In this document: positions 22,935 to 34,474 of the stretch, in pieces
How positions within the stretch are numbered: the first letter of the stretch is position 1
Layout of the letters: each line of letters begins with the position of its first letter
From: Scenedesmus sp. ARA3
Taxonomy: Eukaryota > Chlorophyta > Chlorophyceae > Sphaeropleales > Scenedesmaceae
Reading direction: 5' to 3'
DNA: 64,000 nt
Assembly: GCA_004335835.1 (NCBI GenBank)
Contig: RWJK01001839.1
Location: 39,129-103,128, forward strand
Program-made: the position numbers and the translations under genes
The notes under the pieces: generated by a model
Databases searched by the model: none
What the model was told of the DNA's origin: nothing
What the model saw: the letters and a program-made list of their open reading frames with translations, nothing else

Positions 22935-25124
22935 TCATCCCGCTATTCCTTCTGCCTGGCGTGCGGCCAGCGCGTCCCTGCCAGCTGTCGCCACCAGCTC
23001 GCAGTCAGCGCCCGGCAGCGTGGCCAGCACCGCAGCAAACAGGCTGCTGAACAGAGCCCGCACGCCGCGCCCGCTGGCAGCAGATACCTGCAGCCACCAC
23101 GCACGCGCCGCGTTGTTTATGGACTCCATCCAATGTTGATGTGAGGCTGCTGTGCAATGCTGCTGTAGTAAGCTAGTGGAGCCGGTTGCTTTGCAGTTGT
23201 GATGCTATAAGCTGGAGACTCTCCAGCTTTGCAGTTGGGGTGATCTCACGCAGCGCAGCATGTGATGTGCAGCACAGCTGCAGCTGCGAGGTGCAGGCAG
23301 ATTCCTGCAAGCTATGCACCTGACATAAGCAACATGTATATTCATGCCCTCAGGCAGGTATTGCCATACAGTAAGTCGCCGCGTGCTGCTGCTGGCGTTG
23401 CAGGTCGCCAACATGCGATGACACGCGACATGGCAAGCATAGTAGCATGGGCCCGCTCCCGTACACGCCCCTGCTGCAGCGCTGCTTGCACTTGAACATG
23501 CTGCCCCCATGGCCCCACCGCATAGTACGGCATGTTACTGCTGCTGCAGTGCTGCTGTTCCCCGAGCCCAATTTGAAGTACGGCTGCCGCGGCTCACGCA
23601 TGCATGCATGTTACTGCTGCTGCGATGCTACTGCCTGCCGTGCCCACCTCGTAGTATGGCATATTGTGTGCCAGCGCCCAGGCCCTGCCCTCTGCCTCTG
23701 GCACCTTGCGGCCGGGCAGGTCCACCTTGGTAGCAGCCACAAACACCACCTGGACGCAGCACAGATAGACACGCAGGAGGCGCAGCTGCTGTCGACCTAT
23801 GCAGCTCACTGGGAGCAATAGTGCAAAACACATCAACTGCACAACTAGAATTCATCCACGATGTTTGGTGGTGCACCGATACTGCTGGGCCTCCTGCAGC
23901 CAGCCGCGCTCGTGCTAGCTGAACACACCTCAGCTTGCTGTGACAGCACAAACAGAGCCCACCCACCATGTTGGGCGGTGCGCCATACTGCTGGGCCTCC
24001 TGCAGCCAGCTGCCCAGCGCCTCAAAGCTGGTGACGTCATACACCAGCAGCGCGCCCGCTTCATACAACATGCAATCTCGTTGTCAACAACAGCACAAGC
24101 GCATTCAACCCACCATGTTGGGCGGTGCGCCGTACTGCTGGGCCTCCTGCAGCCAGCCGCCCAGCGCCTCAAAGCTGGCTCGGCTGGTGGCGTCGTACAC
24201 CAGCAGCGCGCCCTGGCCCTCCTTGTAGAACTCGTTGCGCACCTCCAGGTAGGCTGGGGGCCCCGCCAGGTCCCACAGGTTAACGCGCACCTTGCAGGAA
24301 CGGCACAATGGTCAAGGTGAGGCAGGAGCGGGACAGATGGCCATGTGGGAGGCAGAACACGGGCGGCCTATTTGACTGGTAATGCCCACTGAACGCGTAT
24401 CAGATTGGAGCTGTAGCATGACTGTAAGCTGGGGTAGGTGCTTGGGCGCCTTGAGCTGCTGCAAGGGTGCCTCACTGAGCCACACCTGCTCTGCCACCTC
24501 CGAAGTGATGAGCCAGGGAGGCGGCTGCATGGACCTGCACTGCCACACTGCTAGCAGTCGCTAGCTGACTGACGCAACAACACTGGCCCATACTTGCTAC
24601 CGGTGTGCTCTGCAGCACCACACGCTGCTGCTGCGCTGTGGCTTTGCGTAGGTGTGTCCCACCTCGTGCTCTGCAAACTGCACCGGCTTCACGCCATAGT
24701 CGACTCCTATGGTGGGGATGTACTTGCTGATGAACTTCTCCTCACAATACCTGGTCAATTATCAGATGCAGGAGCAACACATGCAGCAGCTCGCTGGCAG
24801 TGCAACTGTGGCAAGTGCCTGGCATCCCTCATGATATGAGACAGGGCGTGACCACTGCTTGATGATTGCATAAGAAAATAGCAGGGAGAGTGGTTTGGTT
24901 TGTGCGCTGAAACTGCATGCGCACAGCAGCTGCAGCACTCGTCGACGCGCTGGGCAGGACTTTCACATACCCTGGGCCTGCCTGCACAGGCGGTGAAACT
25001 GCTCTGCTTACCTCTTGATCAAGCAAGACTTGCCAGTTCCGGTATTACCCAGAGAAATGACCTTTATCCTCAGCATGCGGCTCCTGGACAGCTTGCGGCT
25101 CACTGCTGCTCTGGCCGCTTTCAT
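22935..25124 (-). CDS. RJL-family Rab-like GTPase, without J domain
   Basis: Five exons join in phase: 25124-25012, 24750-24663, 24290-24114, 23749-23648 and 23087-22935, giving 210 residues. G1 is GNTGTGKS, the switch I region has YIPTIGVDYGV, G3 is WDLAGPPAYLEVRNEFY, G4 is TKVD and G5 is VSAASG. The AGPPAYLEVRNEFYKEGQG stretch is the RJL/DNAJC27 signature rather than a classical Rab AGQE motif. The usual glutamine needed for GTP hydrolysis is absent, as in other RJLs. The C-terminus has no prenylation cysteines and no DnaJ domain. RJL genes track the presence of cilia among eukaryotes, so a flagellar role is inferred. The gene diverges from the SMP-C2 gene. Confidence 0.88.
23510..23665 (-). 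repeat. Exon-edge array: RJL exon 4 donor side, about 3 copies
   Basis: The coding edge NMPYYE plus donor at 23648 is followed downstream by two decayed copies near 23570 and 23515 (reading PYFK and PYYA). The nearby GTTACTGCTGCTGC intron sequence is shared. Confidence 0.7.
23862..24230 (-). repeat. Exon-edge array: RJL exon 3 donor side, 3 copies
   Basis: The end of exon 3 (EALGGWLQEAQQYGAPPNM plus GTGGGT) is repeated 148 bp downstream (edge at about 23966) with its donor intact, and a third, shorter copy lies at about 23873-23912. Confidence 0.93.
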
Positions 25125-25818
25125 TTTGCTGGTCAATCAGATGGCTGGGCATCACAGCAGAGCACAGACTGTGCAGGCACGCCCCGATTTTGTGTCTTCT
25201 ACTATGTTCACGACGTTTATAGACAAATAGCGTCGCAACTGAGCTCGGTCAGCACAAGCCTTGGTTGCATCATGTGCATGTTCCTGGTGCAGCATCACAT
25301 GTCGCAAAAGAGCAGCCTAACTGCAGTATATATCATTTTAATAAGCTTAAGTTCTGACTTGAGGCTTCCACCCTGATAACCGATTCATAGTAGCAATTCG
25401 GGTTGTGCTGCCTGGTGCTGCTGACATCACTGGCAGCCACATTGGCCTACGCATGACACGTTTGCCCACGAGCTGCAAAAACAGATTGAAACATTCGCTC
25501 GTCAACTCCTGTCACCAGGCCTTGTCCCCAACGATCAAACTCCGACAGATCTCTCGGCTGCAGTTCACTATTCTTGAGCAGACATCGAATGTCATATCGT
25601 TGATCTAAGAGTTGCGCGTCGGACTCACGGCGCTGGCGCTTGCCACGCAGGCAGACTATGCGAGCTGTGCAGCCTGTAAGTGGCCTTCTCAGCACACGAA
25701 TGTAGTAGTTGGAGCGTGAAGTTCATAAGAGTCAACATCGATAATGCATTGAGATTCTCAGCTCGCTCGGATCGTGTGCCAGGTGTCAGCAGGCACCCGA
25801 CAGTCGCCTTGGCTCAGC
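25125..25818. promoter_or_regulatory. Divergent promoter region, RJL GTPase / SMP-C2 gene
   Basis: 694 bp separates the two start codons. A TATATAT element lies near 25327-25334, about 200 bp from the RJL start and 490 bp from the SMP start. Either promoter could use it. Confidence 0.45.
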
Positions 25819-26792
25819 ATGACCAGCATTATGGCTGCCTTGCAGGTGCACGGGCCCCCCCTGCGTGCTAAGGGTGGAGCATGCCCATTGTTAGCCAGCA
25901 GCTGCAGGCTGCAGCCATGCAGGGGTGGGCTCAGGCTGGGCAATGGCAGCAGGATGCGACTGCTGCCACCTCATTGCAGCACACAGGGCAACAGCAGCAG
26001 CAGCAGCTGCAGCAGCAGCAGCAGCAGCACGGTTTACAGCAGCAGCAGCAGCAGCAGCAGCAATACACACAGCAGCAGCGGCTGCAGCAACATTGGCAGC
26101 TCCGATGGCAGCAGAAGGCATGCATGTGCCAGTGCCGCGGCTTTGCAGCAAACACGGGATGGTTGCTGCGCCTCAACGCAGGGGGCACAAGACCCTCCTG
26201 CAAGCAGCAGCAGCAGCAGTAGCAGCAGCGCAAAATTGAGCAGCAGCTCAGACAGCGCGTTTAGACACCCCGGGCACCTGCACCCTTTTGGTTGTGCTTC
26301 AACAGCGGCAAGTGACCGCAGCCAACGGCACGCAGCAGCAGCAGGCTATGCCCGCCGACCTGCCCCTTGGGGCTTAGGTGGCGCCCAGGGCTTAGCACTG
26401 CCGTGCAGGAGCAAGCAGCGGCATCGGCACAGCAGCCGGGCAGCTGTGCGCACAGCAGCGCTGGGCGACGCAGCTGCAGCAGCAGCTGCTGGAGCCACGC
26501 CCTGGCACCAAGCTGTAGGGTGAGGTTTCACAGCTGCATGTTCTTGGGACAGAGCAGCTTGCTGCACCTGCGTAGCCTATACCAAGGCAACTAATGAGCG
26601 AATCCAACTGCTGTGTTGAAAGCACTGGACAGCGATGCTTGCGTAGCAAACCACTGCTGCTTCGCAAGCATGGCAACGGCCGCTGCGGAACAGCACCCGT
26701 GTGATTCAACCTTGCCTGCTTGCAAAGTATGTTCACTGCCAAGTCAAGCCGCATCGACCTGCTGTCATGGCTGCATCTATGTCTCCAGCCTA

Positions 26793-26823
<31 letters not shown>

Positions 26824-28058
26824 AGGCTGTCGCTGCGGGGCATCATGTGGGGCATCGCATTCACGCTCGGCTCGCAGCTGCTGCTGGCGCTGCTGCTGCG
26901 CACGCTGTGGGCGCAGCGCGCCATAGCAGCACTAGAGTCCTGGCTGCAGGCAGTGTTTGGCGTGTCCCTGCGCAGCGGCAGGGCAAGCTACAGCAGCAGC
27001 AACAGCAACAGCGTAGAAGATGAGGAGGGAGGGTCTTCAGATGAGGAAGAAGGCCTAGCGGCAGCTGGGCTATCTATGCAGCGGAGCAGCAGCAATGGCA
27101 GCAGCGGCAGCAGTAATGGCAGGACACCACGCAGTGCGAGTGGCAGCAGCGGGTACAGCAGCAGCAGCGGCGCGTACGGCAGTAACGGGTACAGCAGCAG
27201 TAGCAGCAGCAAGAGCAGCAGGCACAAGAAAGGTGGGTGGCAATGCGCTTCTGTTGTCCTTGCCAGCCTGCTTGCTGTATGGCTTCTTGCCATCGCTGCT
27301 AGCTCCCGACACGACTGCCAATTCGTAGGCATTCCCACAGTTACGCCTGGCAGTTACATCCATGCATTGTGCAACTGCTGGCTCGCATAACTGCCTGACC
27401 TGACCTGCTGGCCATCCATGTATCTTGCATGGTTGCCATCTCGATACGAAGTCGCAGAGCGTGAAAGGGAGGGGTAGCTACGTGTGGGTGTGTGGTCTCT
27501 TCATCAACATTTGATCTAATCGCATCTCCTTGCCCTTGGCTGCAGACCCGCGCACCGTAAAGCTCGCTGCCATGGCCGCCAGCGTGCACACTGCACTGCT
27601 AGCCCAAGTGTTTGTCCGTAGCTCTCTGATGTCGGTGTTATGCCATTGCTGTGCAGACCCGCGTGCTGCGGAGCGCGCCGCCATGGCCGCCAGCGTGTGC
27701 ACAGCACACCGGCTGGCCAGCACATCAGTCCGCAACTTTTTGATGTCATCGTTGTGCCATTGCTGTTGCAGACCCTCGCGCCGCCATGGCCGCCAGCATG
27801 GACAGCACACTGGCCTGCACATACATTAGCCCACATCACTTTCTGTTTTTGTGCCATTGCTGTGTTATTGCTGTTGCAGACCCTCGCGCCGCGGAGCGTG
27901 CCGCCATGGCCGCAAGCGTGCACAGCGCGCCGGGTGAGAGCGTGGAGTGGGTCAACATGTGCTTCAGGAAGATCTGGCGCGTGTACCAGCGCGGCCTGGA
28001 GCGCTGGATCACAGACCTGCTGCAGCCCGTGTTTGACGCGCTCATCAACGTGAGTGGT

Positions 28059-28111
<53 letters not shown>

Positions 28112-28196
28112 TGCAGCAGCAGCAGCAGCAGCTGTGTAGCTCGAAACCATAGACCTGCTGCAGCCCGTGTTCGACGCGCTCATCAACGTGAGTGTT

Positions 28197-28256
<60 letters not shown>

Positions 28257-28316
28257 TAGCCCTGGATCACAGACCTGCTGCAGCCCGTGTTTGACGCGCT
28301 CATCAACGTGAGTGTT

Positions 28317-28376
<60 letters not shown>

Positions 28377-28448
28377 GCAGCAGCTGTGTAGCTCGAAACC
28401 ATAGACCTGCTGCAGCCCGTGTTTGACGCGCTCATCAATGTGAGTGTT

Positions 28449-28490
<42 letters not shown>

Positions 28491-31400
28491 TAGCCCTGGA
28501 TCAGCGACCTGCTGCACCCTGTGTTTGACGCACTCATCAACGTGAGTTGCTTAGTTGGGGGGTGACGTGCAGCAGCAGCAACAGCAGCAGCAGCAGCAGC
28601 AGCAGCGTCATGCTGGATCTCGTACCTGCTGCAGCCTGTGCCTGACGCGCTCTTGAATAGCACGTGGCGGCTTGACAGCTTGTCGCAAGCTTGCGCGCGT
28701 ATTGCTCGTAACAACATGTTGGCCACCACATTTCTTGCGCCTGCAGCGCACCACCCAGCCGTCGTGGCTGCTGCGGCTGCGCAATGTGGGCTCAAGCTGG
28801 ACGACAGGCCCCCGCCTTCTCCAACATGTGATCCTTGCCTCATGTCGTTATAACATGTTACATATCTGTTACTTCTGCCCCCATGCAGCCCACCACCCAA
28901 CCGAGCTGGCTGCTGCGGCCGCGCATCGTGGAGTTCACGCTGGACCACAAGGCACCTGCCTTCTCCAACAAAAATTGAACCTTGTGTCAGGATGTTATAA
29001 CATGTTACATATCTGTTACTTTTGTGCCTGCAGCCCACCACCCAGCCGTCATGGCTGCTGCGGCTGCGCATTGTGGAGTTCACGCTGGACCACGAGGCGC
29101 CCGCCTTCTCCAACATGCGCCGCCGCAACAGCCGCAAGGACTCCGACCTGACGGGCGTGGTGGATGCACGCTACACGGGCGGGGCGCGCCTGCTGCTCAT
29201 GCTGGAGCTGGGTGAGTTTGAGCGTAGCACGGGCAATACAGCATGCAGTGCAGCTGTGCGCACTTGAGTACCGCGATCCTCTCTCTCCCCCTCGCCATGT
29301 GCATGCACCTTGTTTCAGCAAAACCCTGTCTATGTTTTCTTCAAGACTTGTCGATGTTTTCTTCAAGATTCTTATCAGCATGCATGCATCTGCTGCTGCT
29401 GCTGCTGCTGCTGCAGGCAAGGGCCGCTGGCGCTTCAAGATCCCTGTGCTGGTCAGCGACCTGGACATGCGTTGCGCTCACACTGCTGCTGCTGCTGCTG
29501 CTGCTGCTGCAGGCAAGGGCCGCTGGCGCTTCAAGATCCCTGTGCTGGTCAGCGACCTGGACATGCGTTGCGCTCACACTGCTGCTGCTGCTGCTGCTGC
29601 TGCCACTGCTGCCGCTGCTGCTGCTGCTGCAGGCAAGGGCCGCTGGCGCTTCAAGATCCCGGTCCTCGTCAGCGACCTTGACGTGCAGTGCGCGCTGTGG
29701 CTGAAGCTGCGCCTGGCGCCGATGTGCCCCTGGGTGGGCACCATCAGCCTGGCCTTTGTTGGGCCGCCTGCAGTCAAGGTGCAGCTGTCGCCCTACAACC
29801 GCGTGCGGCTTATGCGCATTCCCGTTCTGCAGGTAAGGCCTGCATGTTACTGTTGTCTTTCAATCACAAGGGTTCCCGGCTAAGGGTTTGTGTGTGGCTG
29901 ATGCGCATCTCTGTGCTGCAGGTGGTGCCCTCGGTTGGTTGGCCAGATGTGGGATTTTGCCCCGCCCGATCCCTGCTGCTGCTGTGCCTGCCTCCTGCTG
30001 CTGTGCCTGCCTCCTGCCTGCTGCTGTGCCTGCCTCCTGCTGCTTCCTTGATTCCGAACCTGCGGACGCAGCTGCTGACCATTGACCAGCCAGCTATGAT
30101 GGTGCTGCCCATGATCCTGGCTGTGCCTGCTGCCGTGCCTACCTGCATCCTGCCGTCCTTTCTTTGTGTTTGCAGAACCTGCTGACGCAGCTGCTGACAG
30201 TTGATCTGCCAGCCATGATGGTGCTCCCCGAGAGGCTTGAGATCAGCGTCCCCCCCAGCGTGACCAGCATTGCGGAGGCAGCTGTTGGCCGCGACACCAT
30301 CATGCGCGCAGTGGCCAGCGCAGTGCTGCAGGTGCGCGGGATGAGGTTTGGATGGGGCTGGGGCAGTATCTTTTGTCTTGAGTGCGTGCAACTAGCATTG
30401 CGGAGGCAGCTGTTGGCCGCAACACCATCATGCGTGCAGTGGCCAGCGCGGTGCTGCAGGTGCGGGGGATGCGGATAACACATAGCACTGTGTCGATACC
30501 AATGCTCCAAAGTACATAATGTGCTTATATGCGCGCAGTCGCCAGCGCGGTGCTGCAGGTGCAGGTGGGGGTGGGGAGCAGCTGCTGCGAGTGCTGCGTG
30601 CTGCCTTGACGCAGCATGCTGCGGCTATGGGTGCTCATAGCCAGGCAACACCTGTAACCTGCTGCTGCGTGTCTTGACGCTGCTGCTGCTGCTGCTGCTG
30701 CTGCTGCCCCAGGTGGACTCGCTGGAGCAGGCGCTGCTGGCTGCGCTGCCGCTGGGGCCGCAGGGCGCTGCGGGCGGAGTCAGCCTGCCCGACCTGTTCA
30801 GGGTGAGGCCCAAAATGTTTTGTTTTGGTTATGATATATTGCATTAAGCATTGTAATGATCCATGCGGCCGCAGGGCGCTGCGGGCGGAGTCAGCCTACC
30901 TGAACTGTTTAGGGTGAGGCCCTGCTCAGGGTGTTTTTTCAGATACTTTGCTTGTGATCCATCGCAACAGGCAATGTCTTGATCCAATGCATGTTGTGAT
31001 GATGCTGATAGGCAGTAGCAATGGGGCGGCTGGCGGAGTCAGCCTGCCCGACCTGTTCAGGGTGAGGCCCTGCTCGGGTGTCTTTCAGATACTTTGCTTG
31101 TGATCCATCGCAACAGGCAATGTCTTGATCCAATGCATCTTATGATGATGCTGATAGGCGCTGCTGGGGCGGAGGGGGTGAGGCTTCCCGACCTGCTCAG
31201 GGTGAGCGCTGTTATGGGTTGCTTGTGTTGCTGTTGGGCTTCTCTTGTGTTTGCAGCATGCTTTTGTCTCCCGCCAACCAATCCAGATCAGCTATGATGC
31301 CCTGACTTGCCGCCGCCATCTGCACTGTGTGATCACTTGCGCAGGGCGAGTTGAGTGTGCTGCTGCGTGAGGGGCGCGACCTGCCTGTATGGGGCCTGCC

Positions 31401-32063
31401 CTGGCAGAGCAACCCCTGGGTGCGGCTGGTGCTGGGCGAGCAGGCGGTGGCCAGCCGCAGGGACAGCGAGACCAGCACGGCCAGCAGGCACGGCTCGCCG
31501 GTGTGGAACCAGGAGGTGCAGTTCTTGGTGGAGGACCCAGACAAGCAGGTGCGTTGTTTCCTGCAGCCCATGTGTTGTCGTTTAGAGGTTGTTGAGGTGG
31601 GCCTCATGCCTATGTATTTTTGACCAGGTGTTTGTCCAGACAGCAAGATATAGAGCAGGGTTGGTTGGGTGTTTGGCGGCTGGTGTGAGGGAGCAGGCCG
31701 TGGCCAGCCGCCGAGACAGCGAAACAAGCACAGCCAGCAGGCATGGCTCGCCGGTGTGGAACCAGGAGGTGCAGTTCCTGGTGGAGGACCCTGACAAGCA
31801 GGTGCGTATGGTCTCACTATCTATTGAAGGTTTGACTTCAGAAGGTTTGTGTAATGGTCTTGTGTCCATACATACATGCCCAGAGGTGTGGTCGAGACTC
31901 AAGAAGAGTAGGGTTGGTTGGCTTTTTGGCGGCTGCAGCAGCACCGCCAGCAGGCATGTGGCGCCGGTGTGGACTCAGGAGGTGCAGTTCCTGGTGGAAG
32001 ATCCGGAAAAACAACAACAACAAACGCCTGGCGCTGCTGCTGACGCCATGCTGCCCCTGCTAC

Positions 32064-32118
<55 letters not shown>

Positions 32119-32587
32119 ATTGCTGCCGCAGGTCTTGGAGATCTACGTAAACGACAGCCACCTCACCGGCCGCCCCAAAGTGGGCAAAGTGCGCCTGGCG
32201 CTGCGCGAGCTGCCTCTCGACGGCCGCACTGCCAGCCTGGTGCTGCCGCTGGAGCCTGTCAACCCTGGCCAGGGGGCACAGGGCATGGTGCTGCTGGACG
32301 TAACTTTCAAAGCCTTCGAGGACGACGAGCAGGTTTGTAACGCTGACTGCTACAGAAGTACAAACAGGGCTGTATAGCTGCTGTATGTGTGCTGCTGAAT
32401 GTGATGTTCAAGGCCGGTTGCTGCTGAATGTGATGTTTAACGACGATGAGCAGGTTGGGTTGTGTGCAAGGCTGACATGTGTTCACTGTATTTCAATGAG
32501 GCTGTTATTCTGTTGCCAAGCAAGCAGCGGCTGTGCTTGCAACCAGCCTCAGACCAGGACCTCGCCTCTGATTGAATGTTGCCGTGC

Positions 32588-32632
<45 letters not shown>

Positions 32633-34321
32633 CAGGACTCTGGCTTCCGGGAGGCTCAGGAGTATGCCCGCGCAGTGCAGCAGCAGAGTGAAGCCATCAC
32701 AGACATCCGCAGTGCAGCAGCAGCCAGCAGCAGGGCAGCAGTGGCAGCATCAGCAGCCATCTCTGCAATTGCCATGACTAAAGCAGCAGCAGCACGTGCA
32801 GCAGCGCGGGCAGCACAAGCAGCAAAGGACGCTGGTACTGCGGCCCTCAACACAGCCGCAGCAGTCAGCGGGCAGCAGATGCAGCAGCAGCAACCTGGGC
32901 AGCAGCAGCAGCAGCAGCAGCAAGATGGGCCGCTGATGCTGCCGCCTCCGGGTGAGACTGCAGCAGCAGCGCAGCAGCGGCAGGAGCAGCAGGCGCGTGC
33001 AGCAGCAGCAGCTGCAGCAGCCGCCATTGCTGCTGAGTCAGCAGCAACAGCAGGCGGCCCGCGCGGCGCTGCTGCTGCTGCCAATGCTGCTGCCGCGGCG
33101 GCTGGCGCTGCTGCTGCTGCTGGTGTGCCAAATGCTGAGTCAGCAGCAGCAGACCAAGGTGACGATGTGGAAGCTGTGGCAGCAGCAGCAGCGGAGGCAG
33201 CAGCAGCAGCACGCCGCAGGGAAGAGGCCCTTATAGAAGCTCTTGAAGCTCGCATGGCTTTCAGGGTACGCAGCACCAGCGGTACACCCAAGCCACTGCA
33301 GCTACAGCAGCAGCAGCAGCAGCAGCGGCAGAATGGGAACGGCAGCGTTGCAGTAGGCGGCAACGGCAGCAGCCGGGCTGCTGAGGCCGGCCGCAGCAGC
33401 AGCAGCAGCCCCATGGAAGCCACGCAGACGCTGCCTGCTGACAGTTTGAGCAGCAGGGATGACAGTGATGATGACAATGACGGCAGCGGCGCAGCGGAGC
33501 GGGCGCAGCGGGCTGCCGCAGACATCCTAGAAAAGTGAGTGCTGTGCTGTGTGCTTGCACGTTGAGATACAGCGGCGTTACATGCGTGTAACAGCCGTAC
33601 AGTGTGCGGTGTCTTCGAGTGACCTGCACCTGATACGCCTCAATGGTGGCACGAGGACTGCCCTGCGGTCTCAGCTGTATCTGTTTAGGCATATGACCTG
33701 CAGACCTGCATGCTCGTGACATGCTGGCTTGATTTTAGGCGCATGGTGCATGTCCTATGCCACAGGTTGGCATATTTGCCTGCTGTGTGCGTGGTGCCGT
33801 GCTTTGCTGCTCCACTGCTCCACTGCTCCACTTCTTCACTGCTCCACCCACCTGCTGTGCCCTTCCTGTACCTCTCCCTGCCGCTGCCACTACTACTGCT
33901 GCTGCCGCTGCTGCTGCTGCTGCTGCTGCTGCTGCAGGTCGGCGCGCATGGAGGCAGCAGTAAATGAGCTGGCAGCGCTCACTGCAGGAAGCCCAGCAGA
34001 GGCAGCACTGCAGCAGGGAGCCATACGCGCAGCAGCAGAGGCTGCAGCCTCACTCACCGCAACGGCAACAGAGTCCACAGATGTGCCTGCACCACCGGCA
34101 GTCGGCCGCAGCAGTGCTGCTGTGGCGGAGCGGCAGGTGACCAGCAGCACTAGCATCAGCAGCAGTAGTGGTGGCGGGCCGCCTGCAGGTCGCAGCTCAA
34201 ACGGCAGCAGCAACGGCAGCAGCAGCGGCAGCAGTCTGCACAGCTCCGTCAGCAGCTACAGCATTTGGGGCGAGGAGTCGCCACCACGCACGCCGCTGGA
34301 GTCGTACCTAGATCAGCCGCC

Positions 34322-34368
<47 letters not shown>

Positions 34369-34432
34369 CGGCCCACCATGTGCCGGCACCTGGTGACGCT
34401 AGCGAGTACTCCATATGGGGCGAGCAACAGCT

Positions 34433-34474
<42 letters not shown>

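Noticed and set aside
25881..26222. PolyGln open frame near the SMP start
   Set aside because: A different frame of the same sequence splices in exact phase to the SMP membrane helix and starts with a transit-like peptide.
27541..32462. Tandem gene or domain duplications in the SMP-C2 gene
   Set aside because: The repeated pieces are only exon edges with splice sites; no complete extra SMP or C2 domain can be assembled from them.
32656..33525. 289-residue antisense frame over SMP exon 10
   Set aside because: It is the Ala/Ser shadow of the CAG/GCA-rich coding strand; the plus-strand exon has perfect phase with its neighbours.
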